From Fidelibacterota bacterium (GTDB taxonomy: Bacteria > Fidelibacterota > Marinisomatia > Marinisomatales > TCS55): a stretch of 5,720 nucleotides of DNA. Below the pieces are notes generated by a model. It searched no databases. It saw nothing but the letters and a program-made list of their open reading frames with translations, and was not told the origin of the DNA. Both the position numbers and the translations under genes were made by a program. Position 1 is the first letter of the stretch. Every line of letters begins with the position of its first letter. The stretch lies in assembly GCA_002701785.1 (NCBI GenBank), contig NZXC01000005.1, positions 1-5,720 of the forward strand, in the 5' to 3' direction. Below are positions 1 to 5,720 of the stretch, in pieces.

Positions 1-65
1 GTTTCTGAAAAATTAGTTTTACACCCCATTGTATGAAAGGCGATCCTTGTTGTCGGAGTAATCAT
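1..65 (-). CDS. mtaB: 5' end of tRNA t6A37 methylthiotransferase MtaB (partial, runs off left edge)
   Basis: Only the first 21 codons plus two bases are in the window, and the gene continues beyond base 1. The translation is M-I-T-P-T-T followed by RIAFHTMGCKTNFSE. The stretch GCKTNFSE, with its Cys at residue 15, matches the start of the UPF0004 domain of MiaB/MtaB-type methylthiotransferases, where that Cys is one of three ligands of the auxiliary iron-sulfur cluster. The GCK-x-N form is typical of MtaB rather than MiaB (GCQMN) or RimO. By family knowledge, MtaB is a cytoplasmic radical-SAM enzyme that adds a methylthio group to t6A at position 37 of ANN-decoding tRNAs. The ATG at 63-65 is chosen because AAGGAT lies 7 bases upstream and the frame enters the motif at the expected distance. 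It starts 44 bases after the carB stop on the same strand, so co-transcription with carAB is plausible. The radical-SAM CxxxCxxC motif lies outside the window, so the assignment rests on one motif. Confidence 0.82.
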   Translation of the reverse strand, partial: MITPTTRIAFHTMGCKTNFSE

Positions 66-72
66 ATCTTAT

Positions 73-78
73 ATCCTT
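73..78 (-). promoter_or_regulatory. ribosome-binding site of mtaB
   Basis: AAGGAT on the minus strand ends 7 bases before the ATG at 63-65. It is the main support for that start codon and shows that this organism uses Shine-Dalgarno sequences. No promoter or terminator is evident in the 44-base gap after carB, which fits one transcript covering carB and mtaB. Confidence 0.75.
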
Positions 79-109
79 ATTAGAAAATAATATTTCCAAA
101 TCATGCTTA

Positions 110-3100
110 TCAAGAATGATAAGATTGTAAAGACTTAACAGTCTTCCTTTTTCGAGATCGAATCGCTCGAACTGCAGCATTCGCACCAGATAAAGTAGTA
201 ATTGCCATAATGCCTTTTTGAATACATGCTCGTCCAATTGCTTCCTCATCATAACGCGACTTTGACCCTAAAGGAGTATTAATAACCATCTGAATTTCAT
301 TATTCATAATATGATCAAGAATATTAGGTCTTCCTTCTCCTACTTTAAATACGGTTTTTGCAGTTATTCCATTTCTATTCAGTTCAAGCGATGTTCCATC
401 TGTTGCAACGATTTTATACCCCAGTTCTTGCAGATCACGAGCTATTGGTATTGCATTCAATTTATCTGGATCATTTACAGAGAAAAAGACTGTTCCTTTA
501 TAAAAAATTTTATTTCCAGAACTTATTATAGCTCTTTTAAATGATTCACCAAATGTTTTTGATATTCCCATGACTTCTCCCGTTGATTTCATTTCAGGGC
601 TCAAAAATATAGATTCTTCAGGAAATTTATTAAATGGTAATACAGCTTCTTTTACAGAGACATGATTTATCATGTCCCAACTAGGCAAATTAAAATCCTT
701 CAGTTTTTTCCCAGTTGCTATTTGCGCAGCAATTCTTGCTAATGGCACATTAGTAGTTTTACTCACAAAAGGGATCGTCCTACTAGCTCTAGGATTTACT
801 TCAAGTACGTAAACTTTTGCTCCTTTGTATGCAAACTGAATATTAATTAATCCTAAAACATTTAGTTCCATAGCAAGATCATTTGTAATTCGTATAATTT
901 CATCCAATGCTTCTGCTTTAATGCGATACGGAGGAAGAACACACGCAGAATCCCCTGAATGTATTCCTGCCTCTTCAATATGTTGCATTACTCCACCAAT
1001 ATGTACTTCATCACCATCGCATAGGGCATCTACATCAAATTCAAATGCGTCTTCCAAGAATTCATCAATTAAAATTGGGTGTCCTTCTGTAACATCTGCT
1101 GATCTTGCTATATAATCGATTAATTGATCTTTTGAGTAAACAATTTCCATAGCTCTTCCACCCAAGACATAGCTTGGTCTAGTTAATACAGGATAACCAA
1201 TCTTTTCCGCAACACCTATAACCTCATCTAGTGTTCTCCCAGTGCCAAACTGTGGACATGTAACTCTTAACTTATTTAATATTTGTCCAAATTTTTCGCG
1301 ATCCTCAGCCAAATCAATGCTCTTAGGAGATGTACCAATAATTGGTACACCAGCTGCTTCCAATGAATTAGCAATTTTTAGAGGGGTTTGACCTCCAAAT
1401 TGAACAAGGACTCCATCCGGTTTTTCAAATTCAACTATATTTAATACGTCTTCGAATGTTACAGGTTCAAAATATAATCGGTCTACTAAGTCAAAATCAG
1501 TGCTTACGGTCTCAGGATTACAATTGACCATGATAGTCTTATACTTTAAATCTTGTAAACCAAACACTGCCTGTACACAACAATAATCAAATTCTATTCC
1601 CTGGCCGATACGATTTGGACCTCCTCCCAAAATCATTATTTTTTTACCATTTATGGGTTCAATTTCATTTTCATTATCATATGTTGAATAACAATATGGG
1701 GTTTTTGCTTCAAACTCTGCAGCGCATGTATCCACAACTTTATATGCAGGGGTGATGCCCTTTTTAATTCTTTCAGTTCTTATAATATTAGAGGATTTAT
1801 TTGTTAATCGTCCAATTTGTTCATCTGAAAATCCATATTCTTTTAATTTTAATAGATCAGATGATTTATTAATAGTTACAATTTCTTTTATCTGAAAAAG
1901 AAACCAAGGGTCAATACCTGTAATATCATGTATTTCTTCAATAGTCTGTCCTTGAATAAATGCTTCCCTTATTTTTAATAATCTAAATGCAGTAGCAAAC
2001 CGAAGTGTCGTCATATCTAATGATCGGGCACGTTCAACATCTGGATCACCCTCCGCAAGGGGTTTTGGCTCTAATCCGTCAAGACCAACTTCTAAAGAGC
2101 GAAATCCTTTTTGCAGGCTTTCTTTAAAAGTCCTTCCTATTGACATGACTTCTCCTACGCTTTGCATTTGTACACCTAAATGGCCAGAAGCAGTAGGAAA
2201 TTTTTCAAAATCGAATCTAGGTATTTTTGTTACAATATAGTCTATCGTTGGTTCAAAAGCTGCTAGCGTTTTTCCTGTAATATCATTGGGTAATTCATCC
2301 AGCGTATAACCAATTGCAAGCTTTGCAGCAATTTTTGCAATAGGAAACCCTGTTGCTTTGCTAGCAAGAGCAGATGAACGACTGACACGTGGATTCATCT
2401 CTATAATTACAGTCCTTCCATCATCCGGGTTAACAGCAAATTGAACATTAGAACCTCCTGTCTCAACACCTATAGTCCGTAAACATAAAATTGCATCATT
2501 CCTCATTTGTTGATATTCTTTATCAGATAAAGTCATAGCAGGAGCAACTGTTATTGAATCACCAGTATGCACTCCCATCGGGTCAATATTTTCAATGGAG
2601 CATATAATAATAGCATTATCAGCTTTATCCCGAATTACTTCTAATTCAAACTCCTTCCAACCTAATAAAGACTCTTCCACTAATACTTCATTTATGGGGC
2701 TAGCGCTTAACCCATTTTCAACGAGCGGTTGATACTCATCATAATTATATGCTACTGATCCTCCTGTTCCACCCAACGTAAATGAAGGTCGAATAATGAC
2801 AGGAAAATGTAAATCATCAATTAATCCTTTCGCTTCTTCCCAGGAATGAACAAAGCCACCCTGCGCAGTATCAATACCAACATCATCCATTGCTTTTTTA
2901 AATTTCTCTCTATCTTCTGCTTTGTCAATGGCATCTACTTGGGCACCAATTAATTGAATATTAAATTTATCTAGCACTCCTTCTTTAAATAATTCCATAG
3001 AAAGGTTTAGCCCCGTTTGTCCACCAACTGTTGGCAGTATAGCATCTGGCTTTTCTTTTTTGATAATTTCCGTTATATAATCAACAGTGATTGGCTCAAT

Positions 3101-3295
3101 ATATGTTGCGTCAGCTAAATCAGGGTCTGTCATAATTGTAGCTGGATTTGAATTAATTAAAATAACACGGTACCCTTCATCCTTTAAAGCTCTGGTTGCT
3201 TGTGTACCAGAATAATCGAACTCACAAGCTTGGCCTATGACTATAGGGCCTGCACCTATAATTAATATAGATTTTATATCAGTTCTTTTTGGCAT
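110..3295 (-). CDS. carB: carbamoyl-phosphate synthetase, large (synthetase) subunit CarB
   Basis: CarB makes carbamoyl phosphate from bicarbonate, two ATP and ammonia delivered by CarA, feeding pyrimidine and arginine synthesis in the cytoplasm. At 1061 residues it is full length (E. coli CarB has 1073). Four blocks are visible: the carboxyphosphate ATP-grasp unit (about 1-400, opening [19 protein letters not shown], metal-binding [10 protein letters not shown] at 299-308); an oligomerisation region (about 400-550); the carbamate-phosphorylating ATP-grasp unit (about 551-930, opening [19 protein letters not shown], metal-binding EVNPRASRT at 832-840); and a C-terminal MGS-like allosteric domain (about 935-1061). 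With a constant offset of 9 from E. coli numbering, the ornithine-site residues E774, D782, E883 and T1033 and the UMP-site residues T965, T968 and K984 are all present, so ornithine activation and UMP inhibition are plausible but inferred. The ATG lies within the last codons of carA (17-base overlap) without a clear ribosome-binding site, suggesting translational coupling. Confidence 0.98.
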   Translation of the reverse strand: MPKRTDIKSILIIGAGPIVIGQACEFDYSGTQATRALKDEGYRVILINSNPATIMTDPDLADATYIEPITVDYITEIIKKEKPDAILPTVGGQTGLNLSMELFKEGVLDKFNIQLIGAQVDAIDKAEDREKFKKAMDDVGIDTAQGGFVHSWEEAKGLIDDLHFPVIIRPSFTLGGTGGSVAYNYDEYQPLVENGLSASPINEVLVEESLLGWKEFELEVIRDKADNAIIICSIENIDPMGVHTGDSITVAPAMTLSDKEYQQMRNDAILCLRTIGVETGGSNVQFAVNPDDGRTVIIEMNPRVSRSSALASKATGFPIAKIAAKLAIGYTLDELPNDITGKTLAAFEPTIDYIVTKIPRFDFEKFPTASGHLGVQMQSVGEVMSIGRTFKESLQKGFRSLEVGLDGLEPKPLAEGDPDVERARSLDMTTLRFATAFRLLKIREAFIQGQTIEEIHDITGIDPWFLFQIKEIVTINKSSDLLKLKEYGFSDEQIGRLTNKSSNIIRTERIKKGITPAYKVVDTCAAEFEAKTPYCYSTYDNENEIEPINGKKIMILGGGPNRIGQGIEFDYCCVQAVFGLQDLKYKTIMVNCNPETVSTDFDLVDRLYFEPVTFEDVLNIVEFEKPDGVLVQFGGQTPLKIANSLEAAGVPIIGTSPKSIDLAEDREKFGQILNKLRVTCPQFGTGRTLDEVIGVAEKIGYPVLTRPSYVLGGRAMEIVYSKDQLIDYIARSADVTEGHPILIDEFLEDAFEFDVDALCDGDEVHIGGVMQHIEEAGIHSGDSACVLPPYRIKAEALDEIIRITNDLAMELNVLGLINIQFAYKGAKVYVLEVNPRASRTIPFVSKTTNVPLARIAAQIATGKKLKDFNLPSWDMINHVSVKEAVLPFNKFPEESIFLSPEMKSTGEVMGISKTFGESFKRAIISSGNKIFYKGTVFFSVNDPDKLNAIPIARDLQELGYKIVATDGTSLELNRNGITAKTVFKVGEGRPNILDHIMNNEIQMVINTPLGSKSRYDEEAIGRACIQKGIMAITTLSGANAAVRAIRSRKRKTVKSLQSYHS

Positions 3296-4394
3296 CTTTC
3301 ATCATGTTTGTAAAATCATTAAATAAGTATCTACTATCATGAGGACCTGGGCTTGATTCTGGGTGATATTGTACAGAAAATGCATGAATATCATTACATC
3401 GTAATCCTTCTGAAGTATTATCATTCAAATTGATATGTGTTGTTATCACATTAGATGGAAGAGATTCTAAATCAACAGCAAATCCATGATTCTGACTAGT
3501 AATTTCCACGCTCCCTGTTTGTAAGTTTTTAACAGGGTGATTAATTCCTCTATGTCCAAATTTTAATTTGAATGTCTTGGCTCCTAAAGCAAGAGCCAAA
3601 ATCTGATGACCTAAACAAATACCAAATATTGGTTTTTTTCCTAAAAGATTTTTTACCATTGAAACTCCATACGTAACAGCAGATGGATCACCCGGTCCAT
3701 TACTTAAAAAAACACCATCAGGATTGAAATCAATAATTTCTTTGGCAGTGGTTTCTGCTGGAAAAACAGTCACATCACAAGAATGTTCTTCTAACAAACG
3801 TAGAATATTGTGTTTGATACCATAATCAATGGCAGCAACCATATAATTCATTTTATTATTATTCTTTGTCCATCGAAATTTGTTTTTTGTTGTCACTACT
3901 TTTGCTAAATCAAGACCATTCATCGATGGTGATTTAGATAGTTTACGTTTTAAACTGTCTACATTAACGGAGGTTGAAGATATAATACCATTCATGGCTC
4001 CTTGATTTCGAATATGTCGTGTTAATGCGCGAGTATCTATTGATTTAATACCAACTATTTTCTCTTTTTTCAAATAATTACCAATTGATTGAACTGAACG
4101 CCAATTAGATGGAATTAATGTTTCTTCCTTTATAGCAAAACCAGCAACCTGAATATTTTCTGATTCAATATCTTCCGCATTAATTCCATAGTTTCCAATA
4201 TGTGGTGAAGTCATCGTTACTATTTGTTTGCAATACGATGGGTCTGTTAAAATTTCTTGATACCCAGACATACCTGTATTAAAACAAACTTCTCCAATTG
4301 TTTGACCTATATAACCAAAGGACTGTCCAGAAAATACACGCCCATCTTCCAGTAATAAAACCGTAGGTTTATTAGCGCTCAAAATTCCCCCCAT
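3279..4394 (-). CDS. carA: carbamoyl-phosphate synthetase, small (glutaminase) subunit CarA
   Basis: CarA hydrolyses glutamine and channels the ammonia to CarB. The 371 residues are close to the usual length (about 360-385). The N-terminal CPSase_sm_chain domain (about 10-140) shows [15 protein letters not shown] and the conserved [17 protein letters not shown] at 38-54. The C-terminal class I glutamine amidotransferase domain (about 183-365) shows [17 protein letters not shown] at 231-237, the nucleophile Cys260 in [18 protein letters not shown], and the triad partners His344 and Glu346 in [13 protein letters not shown]. All catalytic residues are intact. The stop overlaps the carB start by 17 bases, so the two subunits are co-expressed. 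The start is uncertain: the ATG at 4392-4394 has only T-rich sequence upstream and no ribosome-binding site, whereas the TTG at 4380-4382 (codon 5) follows a GGGGGGA stretch by a few bases and would give an N-terminus closer to that of E. coli CarA. An intrinsic terminator lies 46 bases upstream of the ATG. Confidence 0.97.
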   Translation of the reverse strand: MGGILSANKPTVLLLEDGRVFSGQSFGYIGQTIGEVCFNTGMSGYQEILTDPSYCKQIVTMTSPHIGNYGINAEDIESENIQVAGFAIKEETLIPSNWRSVQSIGNYLKKEKIVGIKSIDTRALTRHIRNQGAMNGIISSTSVNVDSLKRKLSKSPSMNGLDLAKVVTTKNKFRWTKNNNKMNYMVAAIDYGIKHNILRLLEEHSCDVTVFPAETTAKEIIDFNPDGVFLSNGPGDPSAVTYGVSMVKNLLGKKPIFGICLGHQILALALGAKTFKLKFGHRGINHPVKNLQTGSVEITSQNHGFAVDLESLPSNVITTHINLNDNTSEGLRCNDIHAFSVQYHPESSPGPHDSRYLFNDFTNMMKDAKKN

Positions 4395-4430
4395 AAAATA
4401 ATGAAAAATGAAATTCTAATTAATACACTG

Positions 4431-4472
4431 TTATATAAAAATTGGCCATCCTTTCGGAAAAGGATGGCCAAT
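4431..4472 (-). terminator. intrinsic terminator between the sulfotransferase remnant and carA
   Basis: A perfect 14-bp inverted repeat (4441-4454 with 4459-4472, arms containing TTGGCCATCC and GGATGGCCAA) encloses a 4-base loop. On the minus strand it is followed directly by TTTTTATATAA, giving a stem plus U-tract. On the plus strand no T-run follows, so it acts for minus-strand transcripts only. It lies 64 bases after the stop codon of the remnant and 46 bases before the carA ATG. It is therefore either the original gene-end terminator of the sulfotransferase or a leader attenuator of carAB, and the sequence alone does not decide between them. Confidence 0.82.
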
Positions 4473-4536
4473 CGATTGAATTCCATACTAGAAATTCATA
4501 AAAAACGACCAAAGATAAAACACTATAAAATTTATT

Positions 4537-4911
4537 TTATACGGTTTGGACTCGATACTGATATAATTCATCATATATGTTAATACACTTTTCTAAAATA
4601 TCTTTGTATGCATTGTCAATAATTGATTCTTTTTCTTCGTATAAAGAAAATGTTGTTGATTCCCATAATTTATCATACCAATACTTTCCCCATATTCCAT
4701 CTTGTGGATGCGCACCTTTATCCCAAGATAGCATTCTCTCTTCAAAAACAATATCAAATAAAAAACAAAGTTTCCTTAACATCCCTTCTGGATTAAGAAG
4801 AATGTCTTTTGCATCTTCTATGGGAATTTGATTATCATGATGTTGAAATATTTTGAGAAGCTGAGAATAGCCTAATTCATCTATATTTATTAAATCATTT
4901 TTTTTATATAA
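4537..4911 (-). pseudogene. C-terminal remnant of a sulfotransferase-family protein
   Basis: The open frame encodes 124 residues, starting just after an in-frame TAG at 4912-4914 and ending at a TAA at 4537-4539. It contains DELGYSQLLKIFQ, then IPIEDAKDILLNPEG, then MLSWDKGAHPQDGIWGKYWYD (split here as MLSWDKGAHPQDG at about 60-72 and IWGKYWYD at 73-80), then a helical end ILEKCINIYDELY. This order and spacing match the C-terminal half of a bacterial sulfotransferase-like family in which LL-NPEG, MLSW..G..P.DG.W and KYWYD recur; full members have about 230-260 residues. The N-terminal P-loop-like cofactor-binding part is missing. There is no good start: the first in-frame ATG is at codon 44, inside the conserved NPEG-M block, and lacks a ribosome-binding site. 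The C-terminus looks intact and the codons are undamaged, so the loss may be recent. The family assignment is from recall of the motif pattern. An alternative is a short expressed protein of unknown use. Confidence 0.7.
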
Positions 4912-4981
4912 CTAGCTATTACATAAGGTTAGTCCGCCAAGTGGCAATTCTAGGAACTAATAGAACTTTACTGATACTGAG

Positions 4982-5010
4982 CTCAACTTTAATTTGATTA
5001 GAACTATAAT
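4982..5010 (+). promoter_or_regulatory. possible promoter of the tRNA gene
   Basis: A perfect -10 hexamer TATAAT is at 5005-5010, 75 bases before the tRNA and upstream of the hairpin. The -35 position 16-17 bases upstream holds only a poor match (around CTCAACT). There is no room for a promoter in the 21 bases between the hairpin and the tRNA, so this is the nearest candidate on the plus strand. If used, the hairpin at 5026-5064 would be in the tRNA precursor's leader. In such AT-rich DNA a TATAAT can also occur by chance. Confidence 0.3.
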
Positions 5011-5025
5011 AGGCTAATAATACAC

Positions 5026-5064
5026 AATAGCCCCTCGATTTGCTTGGTGTATCGAGAGGCTATT
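5026..5064 (-). terminator. 14-bp hairpin next to the tRNA gene, possible minus-strand terminator
   Basis: The arms are 5026-5039 and 5051-5064, with an 11-base loop. On the minus strand all 14 positions pair (one as G-U); on the plus strand that position becomes a C-A mismatch, so the structure is better formed in minus-strand RNA. The sequence after the minus-strand stem (GTGTATTATTAG) is only moderately T-rich, so it is a weak intrinsic terminator at best. It could end transcription coming from the membrane-protein gene at 5257-5607, which would cross the tRNA in antisense, or it could be a structured leader of the tRNA transcript. Confidence 0.45.
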
Positions 5065-5085
5065 ATTAACTTCCGAACCTTTAAT

Positions 5086-5159
5086 GGCGGAGTAGCTCAG
5101 CTGGTTAGAGCAGTGGAATCATAATCCACGTGTCGGGGGTTCGAGTCCCTCCTCCGCTA
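5086..5159 (+). tRNA. tRNA-Met (anticodon CAT), probably elongator
   Basis: A full cloverleaf of 74 bases can be folded by eye. The acceptor stem is GGCGGAG (5086-5092) with CTCCGCT (5152-5158), whose first pair is G-U. The D stem is GCTC/GAGC. The anticodon stem is GTGGA (5113-5117) with TCCAC (5125-5129) around loop ATCATAA, with anticodon CAT at 5120-5122. The T stem is GGGGG (5135-5139) with CCCTC (5147-5151) around TTCGAGT. The discriminator base is A5159, followed by CAA, so CCA must be added after transcription. It is not a standard initiator, because it has G1-U72 rather than an unpaired C1-A72 and lacks the three G-C pairs in the anticodon stem. Elongator Met is favoured because the GGCGG...CCGCTA ends resemble Bacillus elongator tRNA-Met. 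The lysidine-modified tRNA-Ile2, which also has a CAT anticodon gene, cannot be fully excluded. Confidence 0.95.
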
Positions 5160-5174
5160 CAATTCTTTTACAAA

Positions 5175-5217
5175 TGGGTTGACCAGATTACTAAGTAGTA
5201 ATAAATCAAAAAACCCA
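5175..5217. repeat. nested inverted repeat downstream of the tRNA
   Basis: An outer 6-bp inverted repeat (TGGGTT at 5175-5180, AACCCA at 5212-5217) surrounds an inner 6-bp hairpin with a 4-base loop (ATTACT at 5187-5192, AGTAAT at 5197-5202). It occupies most of the gene-free stretch between the tRNA and the membrane-protein gene. No proper U-tract follows on either strand, so it is not a convincing terminator. At this size and AT content it could be chance. Confidence 0.3.
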
Positions 5218-5256
5218 AACTCACTATAACAAAAATCTTGATTATAAATTTCTTGA

Positions 5257-5607
5257 TCAAACTAAATATACAATTCCTGTTATTAAAGAAGTTGCTACGA
5301 TAGCTTTAATTACAATTTTAAATGATTGAAATCGTTGAACTTTTAAAGAATCGGCTTCTCTTTCTCTTTGATGTTTATCTCCCATATTCTTAATTCCTAA
5401 ATATGCATATACAATGCAGGTTCTATCCAAAACCTCAAAAAAAGTCACAGTTGCAACTATTGCTGGGAAAAAAACAAGAAAACGAAAATTATTCTGATCA
5501 AAAAATACTGTATATATAATCGTAATTATGGTTGCAAATAGGCTTACATATCCTATCATTAAACGCTTACGGACTTCTTTCCGAGCAATATTCGGACAAC
5601 TATTCAT
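5257..5607 (-). CDS. small three-helix membrane protein of unknown function
   Basis: The product has 116 residues. Three hydrophobic segments are visible: about 17-35 (IGYVSLFATIITIIYTVFF), about 42-60 (RFLVFFPAIVATVTFFEVL) and about 98-115 (IVIKAIVATSLITGIVYLV). A charged loop lies between the second and third (about 73-96, with GDKHQREREADSLKVQR). The short N-terminus has Cys4 in a CPN motif and a basic run, and Cys64 follows the second helix in DRTCIVYAYLGIKNMG. I recall uncharacterised bacterial membrane proteins with this arrangement (N-terminal CPN, then F/Q...K/RTC..A..G), but no function is known to me, so none is given. The pair of cysteines may be structural or redox-active. The ATG is well supported: AAGGAG lies 6 bases upstream. 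The gene begins 30 bases after the end of the protein at the right edge and may share its transcript. No terminator lies directly after it. Confidence 0.85.
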   Translation of the reverse strand: MNSCPNIARKEVRKRLMIGYVSLFATIITIIYTVFFDQNNFRFLVFFPAIVATVTFFEVLDRTCIVYAYLGIKNMGDKHQREREADSLKVQRFQSFKIVIKAIVATSLITGIVYLV

Positions 5608-5613
5608 GCTATT

Positions 5614-5619
5614 CTCCTT
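5614..5619 (-). promoter_or_regulatory. ribosome-binding site of the small membrane protein gene
   Basis: A perfect AAGGAG on the minus strand, 6 bases before the ATG at 5605-5607, fixes the start of this gene. It is also the clearest sign that the organism uses canonical Shine-Dalgarno sequences, which bears on the choice of carA start. Confidence 0.85.
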
Positions 5620-5637
5620 AATAACATCTAAATATTT

Positions 5638-5720
5638 TTAAAGTTTATACCCAATTACAACGCCTGCTTGCACCCACCCTAAAAAGGGTAAGGTATTAAA
5701 AAAGATACTCTCCGGTGCTT
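5638..5720 (-). CDS. C-terminal end of an unidentified protein, possibly outer-membrane (partial, runs off right edge)
   Basis: On the minus strand one frame is open from the right edge to a TAA at 5638-5640, giving 26 residues: a lead of APESIFFNTLPFLG followed by WVQAGVVIGYKL at the end. The other two frames hit stops within this stretch. The last 12 residues alternate hydrophobic and small or polar residues and end in GYKL, as in the closing strand of many outer-membrane beta-barrels; a helical membrane segment is the alternative. The stop precedes the start of the next gene by 30 bases on the same strand, which is typical spacing for an operon. The fragment is too short to name a family, and a chance open frame of this length is possible. 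Confidence 0.45.
   Translation of the reverse strand, partial: APESIFFNTLPFLGWVQAGVVIGYKL

Noticed and set aside
19..252. 77-codon minus-strand open frame across the end of carB
   Set aside because: It overlaps the conserved C-terminal coding sequence of carB in another frame, and its distal part overlaps the better-supported mtaB start. The translation shows no recognisable motif.
311..1115. Plus-strand open frames at 311-544 and 921-1115
   Set aside because: Both lie opposite highly conserved carB sequence, have unusual Cys/Ser-rich composition and lack ribosome-binding sites. They are antisense shadows.
4394..4536. PyrR-type or riboswitch regulation of carAB
   Set aside because: The leader shows only one stable stem; I could find no alternative antiterminator pairing or known riboswitch core.
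4401..4583. Plus-strand 60-codon open frame upstream of carA
   Set aside because: It runs straight through the perfect terminator stem and has no motif or ribosome-binding site, so its translation is a by-product of the palindrome and AT-rich sequence.
4577..4831. Plus-strand 84-codon open frame
   Set aside because: It is antisense to the sulfotransferase remnant, whose motifs are clear on the minus strand.
4919..5059. Minus-strand open frame with a segment KVLLVPRIATWRTNLM, reminiscent of the N-terminal motif of sulfotransferases (LLW..PR..ST..LM)
   Set aside because: The resemblance needs gaps, the frame overlaps the hairpin, it has no start codon with a ribosome-binding site, and about 100 residues would be missing before the C-terminal part. 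Treated as chance unless a search shows otherwise.
5140..5160. tRNA 3' end as an attachment site of an integrated element
   Set aside because: No second copy of the tRNA 3' sequence and no integrase gene is present in the window.
5206..5235. GGGTTTTTTG on the minus strand as a terminator for the membrane-protein gene
   Set aside because: There is a T-run but no stem in front of it.

Overview
The window is a low-GC stretch of a bacterial chromosome. All protein-coding material reads on the minus strand; one tRNA gene reads on the plus strand. Ribosome-binding sites of the AAGGA type precede two of the genes, at 73-78 and 5614-5619. The tRNA does not encode its 3' CCA. The protein sequences look like those of a low-GC, probably aquatic or marine Gram-negative lineage, perhaps in the wider Bacteroidota/Marinimicrobia neighbourhood. 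That placement is an impression from sequence flavour, not a demonstrated assignment.

Reading in the direction of transcription, from right to left: the right edge (5638-5720) holds what looks like the last 27 codons of an unidentified, possibly outer-membrane, protein. It is followed after 30 bases by a small three-helix membrane protein of unknown function (5257-5607). Between 5160 and 5256 there is no gene, only a weak nested inverted repeat. A plus-strand tRNA with anticodon CAT (5086-5159), most likely elongator tRNA-Met, comes next, with a strong 14-bp hairpin just upstream of it (5026-5064). From 4911 to 4537 lies the C-terminal half of a sulfotransferase-like protein with no usable start codon and no N-terminal cofactor-binding part, so it is a gene remnant. 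An intrinsic terminator (4431-4472) separates it from the next unit.

The main unit is carA (3279-4394), carB (110-3295) and the first 21 codons of a third gene (1-65) that I recognise as mtaB by its N-terminal motif. carA and carB overlap by 17 bases. They encode the two subunits of glutamine-dependent carbamoyl-phosphate synthetase, which supplies carbamoyl phosphate for pyrimidine and arginine synthesis. The active-site residues and the residues of the ornithine and UMP effector sites are present. mtaB would encode a radical-SAM methylthiotransferase acting on t6A37 of tRNA; it begins 44 bases after the carB stop with its own ribosome-binding site, so it may be co-transcribed.

I see no CRISPR array, intact mobile element or evidently new multi-gene system. 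The points most worth following are the terminator inside the carA leader (gene-end terminator or attenuator), the uncertain carA start codon, the sulfotransferase remnant, the hairpin facing the tRNA, and the uncharacterised small membrane protein.
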